NCBI GenBank assembly: GCA_002712305.1
Contig: PATE01000010.1
Location: 1-33,605 of the forward strand
Origin: Gemmatimonadota bacterium
GTDB taxonomy: Bacteria > Latescibacterota > UBA2968 > UBA8231
Length of the DNA: 33,605 nucleotides
Reading direction: 5' to 3'
Below are positions 1 to 11,346 of the stretch, piece by piece. The translations under genes were made by a program, and so were the position numbers. Position 1 is the stretch's first letter; the number at the start of each line of letters is the position of its first letter. The notes under the pieces are model-generated. The model made no database searches. It was given only the letters and a program-made list of their open reading frames with translations, and had not been told where the DNA came from.

Positions 1-2
1 AG

Positions 3-251
3 TTGCCCCCCAATCCGAACATCGACGTCCTCCGTAAAGAAGCCCGCCACCTCTTGCGCGCTTTTCACAGCGGCGACGCCGAGGCGACTCGGTCTGTCGA
101 GGCGCACGCAGAACATCTACCCCCATCCTCAACGTCCTTTTCTCTGCGCCATGCCCACCAGGTTGTGGCGCGTTAACACGGTTTCACCCGTTGGCAAGCC
201 CTACGCGAGAGCAGCACTTTGCTTGATCGTGAACTCGTAGGATTACGGTAA
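3..251 (+). pseudogene. C-terminal part of a short helical domain (ankyrin-protein N-terminal-like 'NPNxDxLRKxAxxLLRAFxxGD...ARExGFxxW') interrupted by TAA at 174-176
   Basis: Frame from nt 3 reads LPPNPNIDVLRKEARHLLRAFHSGDAEATRSVEAHAEHLPPSSTSFSLRHAHQVVAR*HGFTRWQALRESSTLLDRELVGLR*. The conserved motif continues in the same frame after the stop. Left end is cut by the window. Confidence 0.5.
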
Positions 252-351
252 AAGGATCCATTGTGAAGACTGATGCTGTGATCCATGGCCAAGAAGAAGA
301 ATGTTGGGCCTTGCAGAAACCACAGTTTGGCGCAGTTTTAGGAGAACGTGT

Positions 352-427
<76 letters not shown>

Positions 428-445
428 CTTTTTTTCAGGACGTCA

Positions 446-480
446 GGGGTCTCTGGCTCGAGTCAGAGACCCCTTCCTTT
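446..480 (+). terminator. Rho-independent terminator after tRNA-Lys
   Basis: GGGGTCTCTG-GCTCGAGT-CAGAGACCCC (10 bp perfect stem) followed by a T-rich tract TTCCTTTTTC. Confidence 0.85.
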
Positions 481-504
481 TTCGATCTACGCTTGATCGT
501 CGCC

Positions 505-816
505 TCAGGGTGCGTCAGGAACGGCGGCACTTCCACTGATTGCAGCACTCACCCAGTCCATGAGCCCGAAAACGGCCAGCAAGTAGGGTGTCAGGAACAG
601 GAAAAGGAGCATCTGTGCCAGCCTGCGACGCTGGCGCAGCTTTCGTTCGATGTCAGGGGCTCCCGCGGCTCGCTCAGCGGCGGTGGAGAGCAGAATCCGA
701 TTCCACACCGTCAAATAGGCGACGGTGGCTGAGGCTCCGATGAGAATATGGAGAGCACTTTCGAGCACGTAGAGACTCGTTCCTATTTGTCCAGGACGAG
801 GTCCCGGCACCAGCAC
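505..816 (-). CDS. Small hypothetical membrane protein (two hydrophobic segments)
   Basis: 103-aa ORF ending just before the terminator and overlapping the end of the upstream PhyH gene. Start uncertain. Confidence 0.5.
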   Translation of the reverse strand: MLVPGPRPGQIGTSLYVLESALHILIGASATVAYLTVWNRILLSTAAERAAGAPDIERKLRQRRRLAQMLLFLFLTPYLLAVFGLMDWVSAAISGSAAVPDAP

Positions 817-1583
817 TGCGCACGCTCTGAGAGCGTCTCAAAGAGGTCAGGGGGCATACACGGTGCTAGTTCGCCCGGTCGTCGGAACCAGGGCGCATAG
901 TAACCGACGCTCGTCATGACCCGCGTCTGCTGCGACGTATTGGCCGTGCCTCCATGCCAGGTTCGTACATCCCGAATCAACGCCGCCCCCGCTGGGGCAC
1001 GCACGATGGACTGACGCATCCACTCCGGCTCCTGCTCAAGCGCCGGGGGCCGCTGCCGATTTCGTTGTGTGCAAGCGACGAACCGAGTTGCACCATTCTC
1101 TCGTGTGAAATCGACCATGGGAAAGTTGGCCACGATGAAGGGCGTCGGTAGGTCGGCCAGAACGATTCGCTGTTCGGGGTCGTTGAGACAGTCACCGATG
1201 TCGGAGTGCAGGTGCTGGATCTTGGCGCCGGGCAAGCTGTAGTCGCCACCTGCACCAGAGCAGACGAAATCCTCGCTCTCCCAGATGGCTGTTACGACAT
1301 CGACGACCGGGTCCAGTTCCACAAGCTGCGCCCACTCCGGGTGCTGAATCTGCTGGCCAAAGCTGTAGCGGGCGAATCCGCGATTCGCCTCTTCCAAGGC
1401 AATCGCCCCCGTCTGCTCGCCCACGACACGGTCAGCCCCTTGGCGGGCGAATTGCAGTTCGTCGGCCGTTAGTGCATCGGCGAGCAAGACAAAACCATCT
1501 CGTCGAAAGATCTGGACGGCTCTTTCGACTTCGCCTGCTGTTACCACTTCGAAATTGGCGAGCTGCTCAGTCATCGTAGCCAT
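783..1583 (-). CDS. Phytanoyl-CoA dioxygenase (PhyH) family Fe(II)/2OG oxygenase
   Basis: 266 aa, RDGFVLLADAL N-terminus, HSD (HxD) iron ligands, and WHGGTANTSQQTRVMTSVGYY distal His/Arg region. Confidence 0.85.
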   Translation of the reverse strand: MATMTEQLANFEVVTAGEVERAVQIFRRDGFVLLADALTADELQFARQGADRVVGEQTGAIALEEANRGFARYSFGQQIQHPEWAQLVELDPVVDVVTAIWESEDFVCSGAGGDYSLPGAKIQHLHSDIGDCLNDPEQRIVLADLPTPFIVANFPMVDFTRENGATRFVACTQRNRQRPPALEQEPEWMRQSIVRAPAGAALIRDVRTWHGGTANTSQQTRVMTSVGYYAPWFRRPGELAPCMPPDLFETLSERAQCWCRDLVLDK

Positions 1584-1592
1584 AGAGGGCTA

Positions 1593-2879
1593 TTACCACC
1601 TTGTGGATTGGAAAGCCCAGCCGGGCTCGATCTTCTGCATTTCGATCTCATCGTCACGATGAGTCAGTCCGCACTTCAGATACTGTTCATGCTGCTTCGC
1701 AAGAGCCTGGCGATCCAACTCGACGCCGAGGCCAGGCCCTTCGGGAATGGCCAGACAACCTTCATCGAATTCGAAGCGGCCCCCCACGACCACCTCTTCC
1801 GACTGCCAGGGATAGTGGGTGTCGACGGCATAAGTCAGATTCGGAACGGCCGCGGCCAGGTGGGTCATCGCGGCCAGACTGATGCCTGCGTGGCTGTTGG
1901 AGTGCATGGACAGCCCTCGGTCAAAGGTGCTGCAGAAACGACCGAGTTCGACGGAGGCCCTGAGCCCTCCCCAGTAGTGGTGGTCGGCGAGAATGATATC
2001 CTCCGATCCTAGTCGCACGCTGCCGGGCAGGTCCTCGAAACCGGTGGTGCACATGTTGGTCGCCAGGGGGATGTCGACCTTCTCTCGTACAGCCGCCATC
2101 CCTTCCTGGCCCCTGGCTGGGTCTTCGAAGTATTCAAGGAGCCCCTCCAGTTCCTTGCCCCAGCGTATGGCTGTCTCTACCGACCAGACTGCGTTCGGGT
2201 CCAATCGCAGAGGCACATCAGGGCCGAAGGCGTCGCGCAGGGCCCGGATGCAATCGACTTCGATGGACGGATCGAGGGCTCCCCCTTTCAGTTTCACCGA
2301 CTGGAACCCAAAGGCCTCACACATGGCCTGGGCTTGAGCGACGATGTCGTCGGGTGTCAGGGCCTCGGCTTGGCGTCCGGCTGCCCATCCGGAGGCTGCC
2401 GGATCGGTTCCGAATTCCAGTTCACCACCGGCGCCCTCGTGCTTGAGGAACAGATAGGCGGAGAACGGAACGCGGTCGCGTGCGCGGCCCCCGAGCAGAT
2501 CGACAACCGGGCGATCAGTCGCCTTTCCCACGAGGTCAAGACAAGCCACCTCAAGAGCGGAGAACATGTGAACGAGTTTGCGCTGATCCCAGGGCTGCGT
2601 CCCACGCTGATCGCCACTGTCAGCGCCATAGCGACTCTCCAAGGCCTCCCACAGCCGTGTGGTTTCGTACGGACTGCAGCCGACGACGACCTCCGCCGCC
2701 GAGAGCAGCGCCTGCCGCGTGTCCTCGCTTCCGGGAATCTCGCTGATGCCACTGATCCCGTCCTCGCTGACTAATTCGACGACGATTCGCAACGCATAGG
2801 GTGCGTGCAGGCCTGCGGCGTTGCGCAGTGGGGGATCGCTGATCGCGATAGGAGTGACATTCAGCTCGCGGATCTTCAA
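1593..2879 (-). CDS. Enolase-superfamily (mandelate racemase/muconate lactonizing; glucarate dehydratase-like) enzyme
   Basis: LKIRELNVTPIAISDPPL start; SVKLKGG, RLDPN, YFEDPA, PLATNMC and HSNSHAGISLAAMTHLAAA motifs. Start assigned to TTG 2879 with GGAGA upstream; the listed ORF extends to 3356 but overlaps an opposite-strand gene. Confidence 0.85.
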   Translation of the reverse strand: MKIRELNVTPIAISDPPLRNAAGLHAPYALRIVVELVSEDGISGISEIPGSEDTRQALLSAAEVVVGCSPYETTRLWEALESRYGADSGDQRGTQPWDQRKLVHMFSALEVACLDLVGKATDRPVVDLLGGRARDRVPFSAYLFLKHEGAGGELEFGTDPAASGWAAGRQAEALTPDDIVAQAQAMCEAFGFQSVKLKGGALDPSIEVDCIRALRDAFGPDVPLRLDPNAVWSVETAIRWGKELEGLLEYFEDPARGQEGMAAVREKVDIPLATNMCTTGFEDLPGSVRLGSEDIILADHHYWGGLRASVELGRFCSTFDRGLSMHSNSHAGISLAAMTHLAAAVPNLTYAVDTHYPWQSEEVVVGGRFEFDEGCLAIPEGPGLGVELDRQALAKQHEQYLKCGLTHRDDEIEMQKIEPGWAFQSTRW

Positions 2880-2955
2880 AGGTGGTCTCCGGCGCGGGAT
2901 GGGTGTGAGGGAGCGACATATTGTGTTATTTTCGATGCATGCGGGCAATAGGCAT

Positions 2956-3369
2956 ATGGACAACGGGCCTGGGCGATGTGTTCCAGCAAGGACGATCTTG
3001 AAGACCGGCGGAGGGTCTCTCGTCTTTCTTCTCGCTGCGGGAGTTCTGCTCACCTCAGCCCTGGCCGGTGGACAAATTTGGGCCATCACGGGGTCCGTTG
3101 ACGCGGGGGTGCTGTCCGGTGTTTCTGTCGCAGCGGTCATGGCAGTGGCAGCACGCGCGTTGTACGGCCAGATCAGCAGAGCGGGACGCAAGAAGATGTT
3201 CGCATCGGTAGAGGAGTTGCAGGATGGGGAATTCGTCGAGATTCGAGACCCCATGGAGGACAGTGCACGAACCGTGGTCACGACCAAGGCCCAGGAGCGC
3301 CCCGACCGAGTGGCGGAATCGCTTCGCTCCATAATGTCGACGAAGAACAAACCCACCAGGAAGCGCTGA
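2956..3369 (+). CDS. Hypothetical membrane protein
   Basis: Hydrophobic segments SLVFLLAAGVLLTSALA and VLSGVSVAAVMAVAAR with a charged C-terminal tail. ATG 2935 is an alternative start. Confidence 0.6.
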   Translation: MDNGPGRCVPARTILKTGGGSLVFLLAAGVLLTSALAGGQIWAITGSVDAGVLSGVSVAAVMAVAARALYGQISRAGRKKMFASVEELQDGEFVEIRDPMEDSARTVVTTKAQERPDRVAESLRSIMSTKNKPTRKR

Positions 3370-3418
3370 CAGGATATGTCTGACGATGGGAAGTGGGAGT
3401 CTGGGGTCTGAGTTGATC

Positions 3419-4777
3419 ATGAGAATGATGCTGGCCATGGCCCTTTTGCTGGTTTGGGGCTCATTTTCGCTCGCGCAAGAGCACCTGCATCTGACGACGA
3501 CGACGGCCATCGAACGTGCCATGGAACACAACGAGTCGGTCTTGATCGCCGGGAGTCAGCGACGGGGGGCACGTCATCGTCTTCGCGAAGCAAGAGCGGA
3601 CGGCCTTCCTTCGCTCGATGCAAACTTCAACTATACACGAAACTGGCTTCTTCCGACGTTCATCTTTGCCGATCAGATCGTCAAGATTGGCAGTGACAAC
3701 AACCTCACAGGTGCACTGACCCTTCGTCAGCCTCTGTACACAGGAGGGCGGGTTCGAGGTGGCCTTCGGCGCGCACGGCACGAAGCCGCTTCGAGCAAGC
3801 AGGGGCAGCGTCTCATTCAGCAGCAGATCGCGGCCCAGGTGGAAGTGGCCATCTACGATCATCTGCTGGCTGCTGAGATCCTCGAGGTCAATCGCATTGC
3901 CCTCGCCCGTGCCCGGGCGAATCTTCAGCAGGTGTCGGCACTACACCGCGTGGGACAGGCAAGTGAGTTTGATCTGACGCGGGCTCGCGTGCAGGTGTCG
4001 ACGGCAGGCGCAGATTCGGTGGCCCGCGCCAGCCAGTTCGAAGTGGCCGAGATGGCTCTGAAGGACCTGATCGGCGTGTCTCTTGGCCAGCAGATCGTCC
4101 TGGATGCACAGTTCCGGCAGCGTACCTCTTTGCCGACGCATGATCTGCAAGGACTCATCGAAACCGCTCAGAAGCGCCGTCCCGAGCTGAGGCAGTGGCG
4201 GGAGCTGATCAACGCACAACGAGGGGCCATGTCCGTCGCTCAGGCGGGTGGGCGCCCAAATCTCGATCTGGTGGCCAATGGGCAGATGCAGTTTCAGGAC
4301 GATGCCATCGCAGATGCGACGGACTCAGATCAATGGCGACGCAGTTGGTTTACCGGTGTTGTGCTCAGCATCCCTCTCTTCGACGGACGGCGGGCGCACG
4401 CACAGACGGCGCAGACAAAGCAGCAGATTCGCCAACTGAAGCTCGAGCAGGTGCGCACGGTTCGCACGATCGAACGACAGGTGCGCCAGGCACTTCTCGA
4501 TCTACGCGAAGCACAGGGACGGTTGCGTGCGCGACAGGGGTCGGTAGGTCAGGCGCAGAAGGGATTGCAGGACGCTGAGACCCGCTATCGCACCGGGAGT
4601 GGTCGTCAGTTGGAAGTCCTGGATGCCCAGTTGACACTCGTCGAGGCTGAAACCGAGTCCGCCAGGGCATACCGAGATCAAGCGGCTGCCCTGGTCGGGC
4701 TCGAACTGGCCGTTGGTACCGTGGCAGAACAGGGCAACGGGGACAGCCGATCGAGGTCGGCTGATACAGAGCCATAG
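3419..4777 (+). CDS. TolC-family outer membrane efflux protein
   Basis: Signal peptide MRMMLAMALLLVWGSFSLAQ; repeated helical TolC features (NYTRNW, LRQPLYTGGRVRGGLRRARHEA, VVLSIPLFDGRR, YRTGSGRQLEVLDAQLTLVEAE). Confidence 0.9.
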   Translation: MRMMLAMALLLVWGSFSLAQEHLHLTTTTAIERAMEHNESVLIAGSQRRGARHRLREARADGLPSLDANFNYTRNWLLPTFIFADQIVKIGSDNNLTGALTLRQPLYTGGRVRGGLRRARHEAASSKQGQRLIQQQIAAQVEVAIYDHLLAAEILEVNRIALARARANLQQVSALHRVGQASEFDLTRARVQVSTAGADSVARASQFEVAEMALKDLIGVSLGQQIVLDAQFRQRTSLPTHDLQGLIETAQKRRPELRQWRELINAQRGAMSVAQAGGRPNLDLVANGQMQFQDDAIADATDSDQWRRSWFTGVVLSIPLFDGRRAHAQTAQTKQQIRQLKLEQVRTVRTIERQVRQALLDLREAQGRLRARQGSVGQAQKGLQDAETRYRTGSGRQLEVLDAQLTLVEAETESARAYRDQAAALVGLELAVGTVAEQGNGDSRSRSADTEP

Positions 4778-4785
4778 GGACAGGT

Positions 4786-5916
4786 TTGATCAACCCCACC
4801 AGCAGCACGACGGTGCCTGCAGGCTTGTCTCCAGGCAGCCCCACACAAGCCCATATCGATGAGGCGCGATTGCAGGAGGCTTACTCGCTCGTGAGCAGTT
4901 GGGTTGCCGAGGGCAACGCATCAGGAGCTGTCGTGGCAGTCGCGCGAGGCGGCTATTGCCTGGAACCTCAAGCATTCGGGACTCGTCGTTGGCGACAAGA
5001 CGCGCGCCCTATGGCGGCTGACGATGTTTTCCTGGTGGCATCGGTCACGAAACCGGTTACCGCCGCAGCCCTCATGCTGCAGGTCGCCGCGGGTCGAGCA
5101 CGACTGATGGATCGAGTCGGCGATTATCTGCCCGAATTCACCGGTGACGGGCGCGAGTCGATCCTGCTCCAGCACCTGTTGACGCACACCTCGGGGCTCC
5201 CTGACATGCTCGAGACCAACGATCAACTGCGGATCGAACACGCGGATCTTTCCCGATTCGTTGAAGGGGCGTGCAGAGCGCCTTTGTTGTTTGGCGCCGG
5301 TGAGCGTGTCAGCTACCAGAGCATGGGTACGCTGCTGGCCGGTGAGATCGCGGCTGTTTTGTCCGGTCAATCTCTGCCGGAACTGATGGAGACAGAGCTG
5401 TTCGCACCTTCGGGGATGTCGAGCACGATCCTCGGCTACGACCCGAGGTTGGATGATCGCGTCGTTGCCGTCGATCTGCCGGACGGCGTCGAGCAGGAGT
5501 CCGATTGGCACTGGAACAGCGATTACTGGAGGTATCTGGGCGCGCCCTGGGGAGGAATGCACGCCAGTGCCACCGATCTGCTCGGCTGGCTTGAACTGTT
5601 TCTGCGCGCGGGGAAACAGGATCGCGATCAGGTCGTGGATGCCTCCCTCTGCGGCCAGATGTCAATCGATCAGACCGGCCAAGTGGTTGGACTCAACGAC
5701 ACCGACCGACTGAGCAATCGCTGGGGGTTGGGCTGGCGCATCGGTGCCTGGGGGGAGATGGGCTCCAAGCAGAGCTTTTCACATGGTGGCGCCACTGGCA
5801 CGTTGGTCGGCGCAGACCCGTCCACGGGGCTCAGTTGTGTTTTGTTGAGTACACGCCCCGGCGCTCCCTTAAGTGAGTTTCTCTCGGCGATTCAGCGTGC
5901 AGTACTCACGGAATGA
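4786..5916 (+). CDS. Serine hydrolase, class C beta-lactamase/penicillin-binding family
   Basis: SVTK (SxxK), HTSGLPDM and YQSMG, C-terminal FSHGGATGT. TTG start preceded by GGGACAGG. Confidence 0.88.
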   Translation: MINPTSSTTVPAGLSPGSPTQAHIDEARLQEAYSLVSSWVAEGNASGAVVAVARGGYCLEPQAFGTRRWRQDARPMAADDVFLVASVTKPVTAAALMLQVAAGRARLMDRVGDYLPEFTGDGRESILLQHLLTHTSGLPDMLETNDQLRIEHADLSRFVEGACRAPLLFGAGERVSYQSMGTLLAGEIAAVLSGQSLPELMETELFAPSGMSSTILGYDPRLDDRVVAVDLPDGVEQESDWHWNSDYWRYLGAPWGGMHASATDLLGWLELFLRAGKQDRDQVVDASLCGQMSIDQTGQVVGLNDTDRLSNRWGLGWRIGAWGEMGSKQSFSHGGATGTLVGADPSTGLSCVLLSTRPGAPLSEFLSAIQRAVLTE

Positions 5917-5953
5917 CGGTTGCTCGACGAACCCCTCAAATGACGACTGAACA

Positions 5954-7174
5954 GTGATGACAGATCAACGGAACTTCAAGGTTCGCGCTTCACACTGCGA
6001 CCATCGAGCCTCCGAGGACGAGATCCTCGAGACCCTTCGACGGACAACTGCGCCACTGTCGCGCTCGTGGGAACGTTTGGAGAAGGCAGGGCGCATTGTG
6101 CTGAAATTCAACATGATCAAGGCGCCCGGCGGTGTGATGTATTATGCGGGGCGTCGACGCGAACTGGTTGACGATGCGTTCTGCCGTGCGACACTCCGCT
6201 TACTCAGAGAGCGTACGAGCGCAGAGCTGATCGCCACCGACACCTATCCCTATGGCAACGGGCATGTGACACCCGACGATTTCAACTACCGCTACCTGTT
6301 AGATGAGTTCGGTGTCCGTTATGTCGATTCGAACCTGCCACCCTTCAAGACCTTTGACGTACCCGGTGGCGGATGCATGTTCGATCGCTATGTACTGAAT
6401 GAGGTATTCTCCGAAGCTGATGAAGTGGTGTCCGTCGCGAAGATGAAGAATCATGCCTTCATGGGTGTCACCCTTACGCTGAAGAATCTGTTCGGTCTGC
6501 CCCCGATGATTCCGCCGCAGGGGCGCACACGCTCCTACTATCACCATCTTATTCGACTATCCTATGTCCTGCCCGACCTCGGCATGATCACCGATCCCTG
6601 TCTCAACATCGTTGACGCGCTGACGGGACAGAAGTGGCGCGAGTGGGGCGGCGACGGACGGATCTGTGACACGATGCTGGCAGGCGACCATCCCGTTGCC
6701 ACGGATGCCTGTGGCACGCGCTTGATGGGACACGATCCGCAGAGCGATTGGCCTGTGCCTCCCTTTCGTCGTGATCGAAACCATCTGCTGATCGCCGCCC
6801 AGCACGGGTACGGGAGTGTGGATATCGATCAGGACGTCGACTTTGAGTCTGAGGTCGAGGGACCACTGGCCGATTTCGATTCCGAGGAAACCGACTCAAG
6901 TGCAACGGTCGCCAGTTGGAGACGCACAACCTGTGAGCAGGGGCTGATCTATCAGGACAAAGCAAGAGAATTCTACGACCAGTATCGCGGGCAGTATATC
7001 TACTTGCAGGATGGTGAGGTCGTGTGGAATGGAGAGGACCCGAGGAATCTCGGAAGCCGACGGCAACTCAGCGGAGAGCGAAAGAACTCAGCCCTCTGGC
7101 TGAAGCTCGTGGATCCAGATGAGACAGAAGGCGAAGTCTTTGGCGCCTACGAGGAATGCCTGACGGCGGCATGA
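5954..7174 (+). CDS. DUF362 domain-containing protein
   Basis: VLKFNMIKAPGG, SVAKMKNHAFMGVTLTLKNLFGLPP, LNIVDALTGQ and GDHPVATDACGTRLMG resemble DUF362 proteins. Confidence 0.8.
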   Translation: MMTDQRNFKVRASHCDHRASEDEILETLRRTTAPLSRSWERLEKAGRIVLKFNMIKAPGGVMYYAGRRRELVDDAFCRATLRLLRERTSAELIATDTYPYGNGHVTPDDFNYRYLLDEFGVRYVDSNLPPFKTFDVPGGGCMFDRYVLNEVFSEADEVVSVAKMKNHAFMGVTLTLKNLFGLPPMIPPQGRTRSYYHHLIRLSYVLPDLGMITDPCLNIVDALTGQKWREWGGDGRICDTMLAGDHPVATDACGTRLMGHDPQSDWPVPPFRRDRNHLLIAAQHGYGSVDIDQDVDFESEVEGPLADFDSEETDSSATVASWRRTTCEQGLIYQDKAREFYDQYRGQYIYLQDGEVVWNGEDPRNLGSRRQLSGERKNSALWLKLVDPDETEGEVFGAYEECLTAA

Positions 7175-7182
7175 GGGATCAC

Positions 7183-7911
7183 ATGGAGGCGCTTGGAATC
7201 GACATCGGCGGTACGGGGATTAAAGGGGCGCCGGTCAATACCGTGACGGGCCAGCTGCTGACTGAGCGTTATCGGCTGCCCACACCCCAGCCCGCAACCC
7301 CGGAGGCCATGACCGAGACGGTCCACCAAATCGTCGAGTACTTTGACTGGAAGGGCCCCGTGGGAGCGGGGTTCCCTGCCATCATTCACCAGGGCGTAGC
7401 CAAGTCTGCTGCCAATATCGACCCGTCATGGATTGGCCGAGACGTGCGCGCCATGTTCGAGGATGCCTGCGGGTGCCCGGTCACCGTTCTCAACGATGCA
7501 GATGCGGCGGGAACTGCAGAGGTTCGCTTCGGCGCAGGTGCGGGGCGTGATGGGGTCGTGCTGGTGCTGACACTGGGGACGGGAATTGGTTCGGCCCTGT
7601 TCACCGACGGGCACTTGGTGCCGAACACAGAGTTTGGCCACATTGAGATCGGTGGCAAGGTGGCCGAAACTCGAGCAGCCGATAGTGCCCGGGAGCGTGA
7701 AGAGTTATCGTGGAAGAAGTGGGCCCGACGCCTCGATCGTTATCTTGATCGCCTGGTCTTCTATCTCTCGCCCGAGATGATTATCATCGGTGGGGGAGTG
7801 AGTAGAAAACACGAGAAATTCCTGCCGCTCCTAACGATCGATGCCCCTATCGAACCGGCGCAGTTGCGCAATCAGGCGGGCATCATCGGCGCCGCAGCAG
7901 CAGCGATATAG
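7183..7911 (+). CDS. ppgK: ROK-family polyphosphate glucokinase-like kinase
   Basis: [19 protein letters not shown] phosphate motif; [79 protein letters not shown] are typical of PPGK. Confidence 0.85.
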   Translation: MEALGIDIGGTGIKGAPVNTVTGQLLTERYRLPTPQPATPEAMTETVHQIVEYFDWKGPVGAGFPAIIHQGVAKSAANIDPSWIGRDVRAMFEDACGCPVTVLNDADAAGTAEVRFGAGAGRDGVVLVLTLGTGIGSALFTDGHLVPNTEFGHIEIGGKVAETRAADSAREREELSWKKWARRLDRYLDRLVFYLSPEMIIIGGGVSRKHEKFLPLLTIDAPIEPAQLRNQAGIIGAAAAAI

Positions 7912-7994
7912 GGCATCTGTGTGCGTTGAAAAGTGTGACGCCACCCACGTCGCTGATTACCTTTTGATCATCCATTTGCGAACCAGAGAGAATC

Positions 7995-8396
7995 ATGCTC
8001 AGAGGTGACAAGGAACTGATCGTCGTCGGGGATCGTGTGTTGCTGCGACTCGACGAGCAAGAACAGCGCACAGAGGTGGGGCTCTATCTGCCACCAACTG
8101 CGTTGGAAAAGGAAAATGTGCAGAGCGGGAGGGTCGAGGAAGTCGGTCCCGGCATTCCACTGCCTCCGAAGACGGATGATGAGGATGTTCCCTGGGCCGA
8201 AGGTGGGGAGCAGATGCGCTACATCCCGCTGCAGCCTCAGAAGGGGGACCATGCGATCTTCACAAAGAAGGATGCAGTGGAGATCAAGTTCGACCACGAG
8301 AAGTACGTTGTCGTGCCGCACGGTGCCATTCTTGTATTGGTGAGGAATACGGGATTGCTCGATGGCCCCACGTTGCTGACGCCCGACGAGAACTGA
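7995..8396 (+). CDS. Divergent GroES-like co-chaperonin family protein
   Basis: VVGDRVLLRLDE...GLYLPPTALEKENVQSGRVEEVGPG...IKFDHEKYVVVPHGAILVLV matches the GroES fold pattern with an altered mobile loop and an insertion after VGPG. Confidence 0.75.
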   Translation: MLRGDKELIVVGDRVLLRLDEQEQRTEVGLYLPPTALEKENVQSGRVEEVGPGIPLPPKTDDEDVPWAEGGEQMRYIPLQPQKGDHAIFTKKDAVEIKFDHEKYVVVPHGAILVLVRNTGLLDGPTLLTPDEN

Positions 8397-8446
8397 CCCT
8401 GGGCAACGCACGGCTAACAGGCGCTCTCGACGTTCGCGTACAAGAG

Positions 8447-8482
8447 AAAGGGCCCCACCTCGCATCGAGGTGGGGCCCTTTT
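8447..8482. terminator. Bidirectional rho-independent terminator between convergent GroES-like gene and ctaF
   Basis: AAAGGGCCCCACCTCG-CAT-CGAGGTGGGGCCCTTTT near-perfect long stem with T-runs on both strands. Confidence 0.9.
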
Positions 8483-8521
8483 CGATTCTCTTTCGGGATC
8501 TGTCGCGCTGCGACGTATCGA

Positions 8522-8877
8522 TTATTGAATCAGGAAGGGGATACCTTGGTCATCCCAGCCTCGCGAGACGTAGTCCTGCATCGTCAGTGCGAACAGAATC
8601 AGCAACCAGAAGAAGCCTGATCCAGCGAACACCCACATCAACGGCGTATTGTATCGCACGTGCATGAAGAAGAGCACGACGAGGCTCGCCTTGAAGATGG
8701 CAATGGCGAGCGCGACAGGCGTGTTGAGCGGCCCAAGTTCGAGAAAACCAACGGCCACTGTGATCGCCGTGAAGATGAAGAGACACGAAATCACGGAGAA
8801 GTAGACCCGCATGGGGACGATATGGGGCTCGTGCTGCCCGTGCTCGCCTTGATGGCTGTGGTCGGGTGCGTGGGCGC

Positions 8878-8881
<4 letters not shown>
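8522..8881 (-). CDS. ctaF: Cytochrome c oxidase subunit IV (prokaryotic type)
   Basis: [11 protein letters not shown]...[46 protein letters not shown] overlap with upstream subunit III. Confidence 0.88.
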
Positions 8882-9534
<653 letters not shown>

Positions 9535-9654
9535 GGACCGTCTCCCACCTCAATCTGTGCGCCTCAAGTCCTGTTGTTGTCGTCACTGTCATCGTAGGGT
9601 CAGGTGTAGTGGTTGGTGATGAGCTTCGAAGCCATCAGGCGATAGTGCCCGTCG

Positions 9655-11310
<1,656 letters not shown>

Positions 11311-11346
11311 TGCGTCATGAACCTTGCTGTGTCGATGCGCCAGTCA

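Noticed and set aside
2880-3356. N-terminal 159-codon extension of the enolase-superfamily ORF
   Set aside because: Low-quality sequence antisense to the membrane protein gene; family homology starts at TTG 2879 with a good ribosome-binding site.
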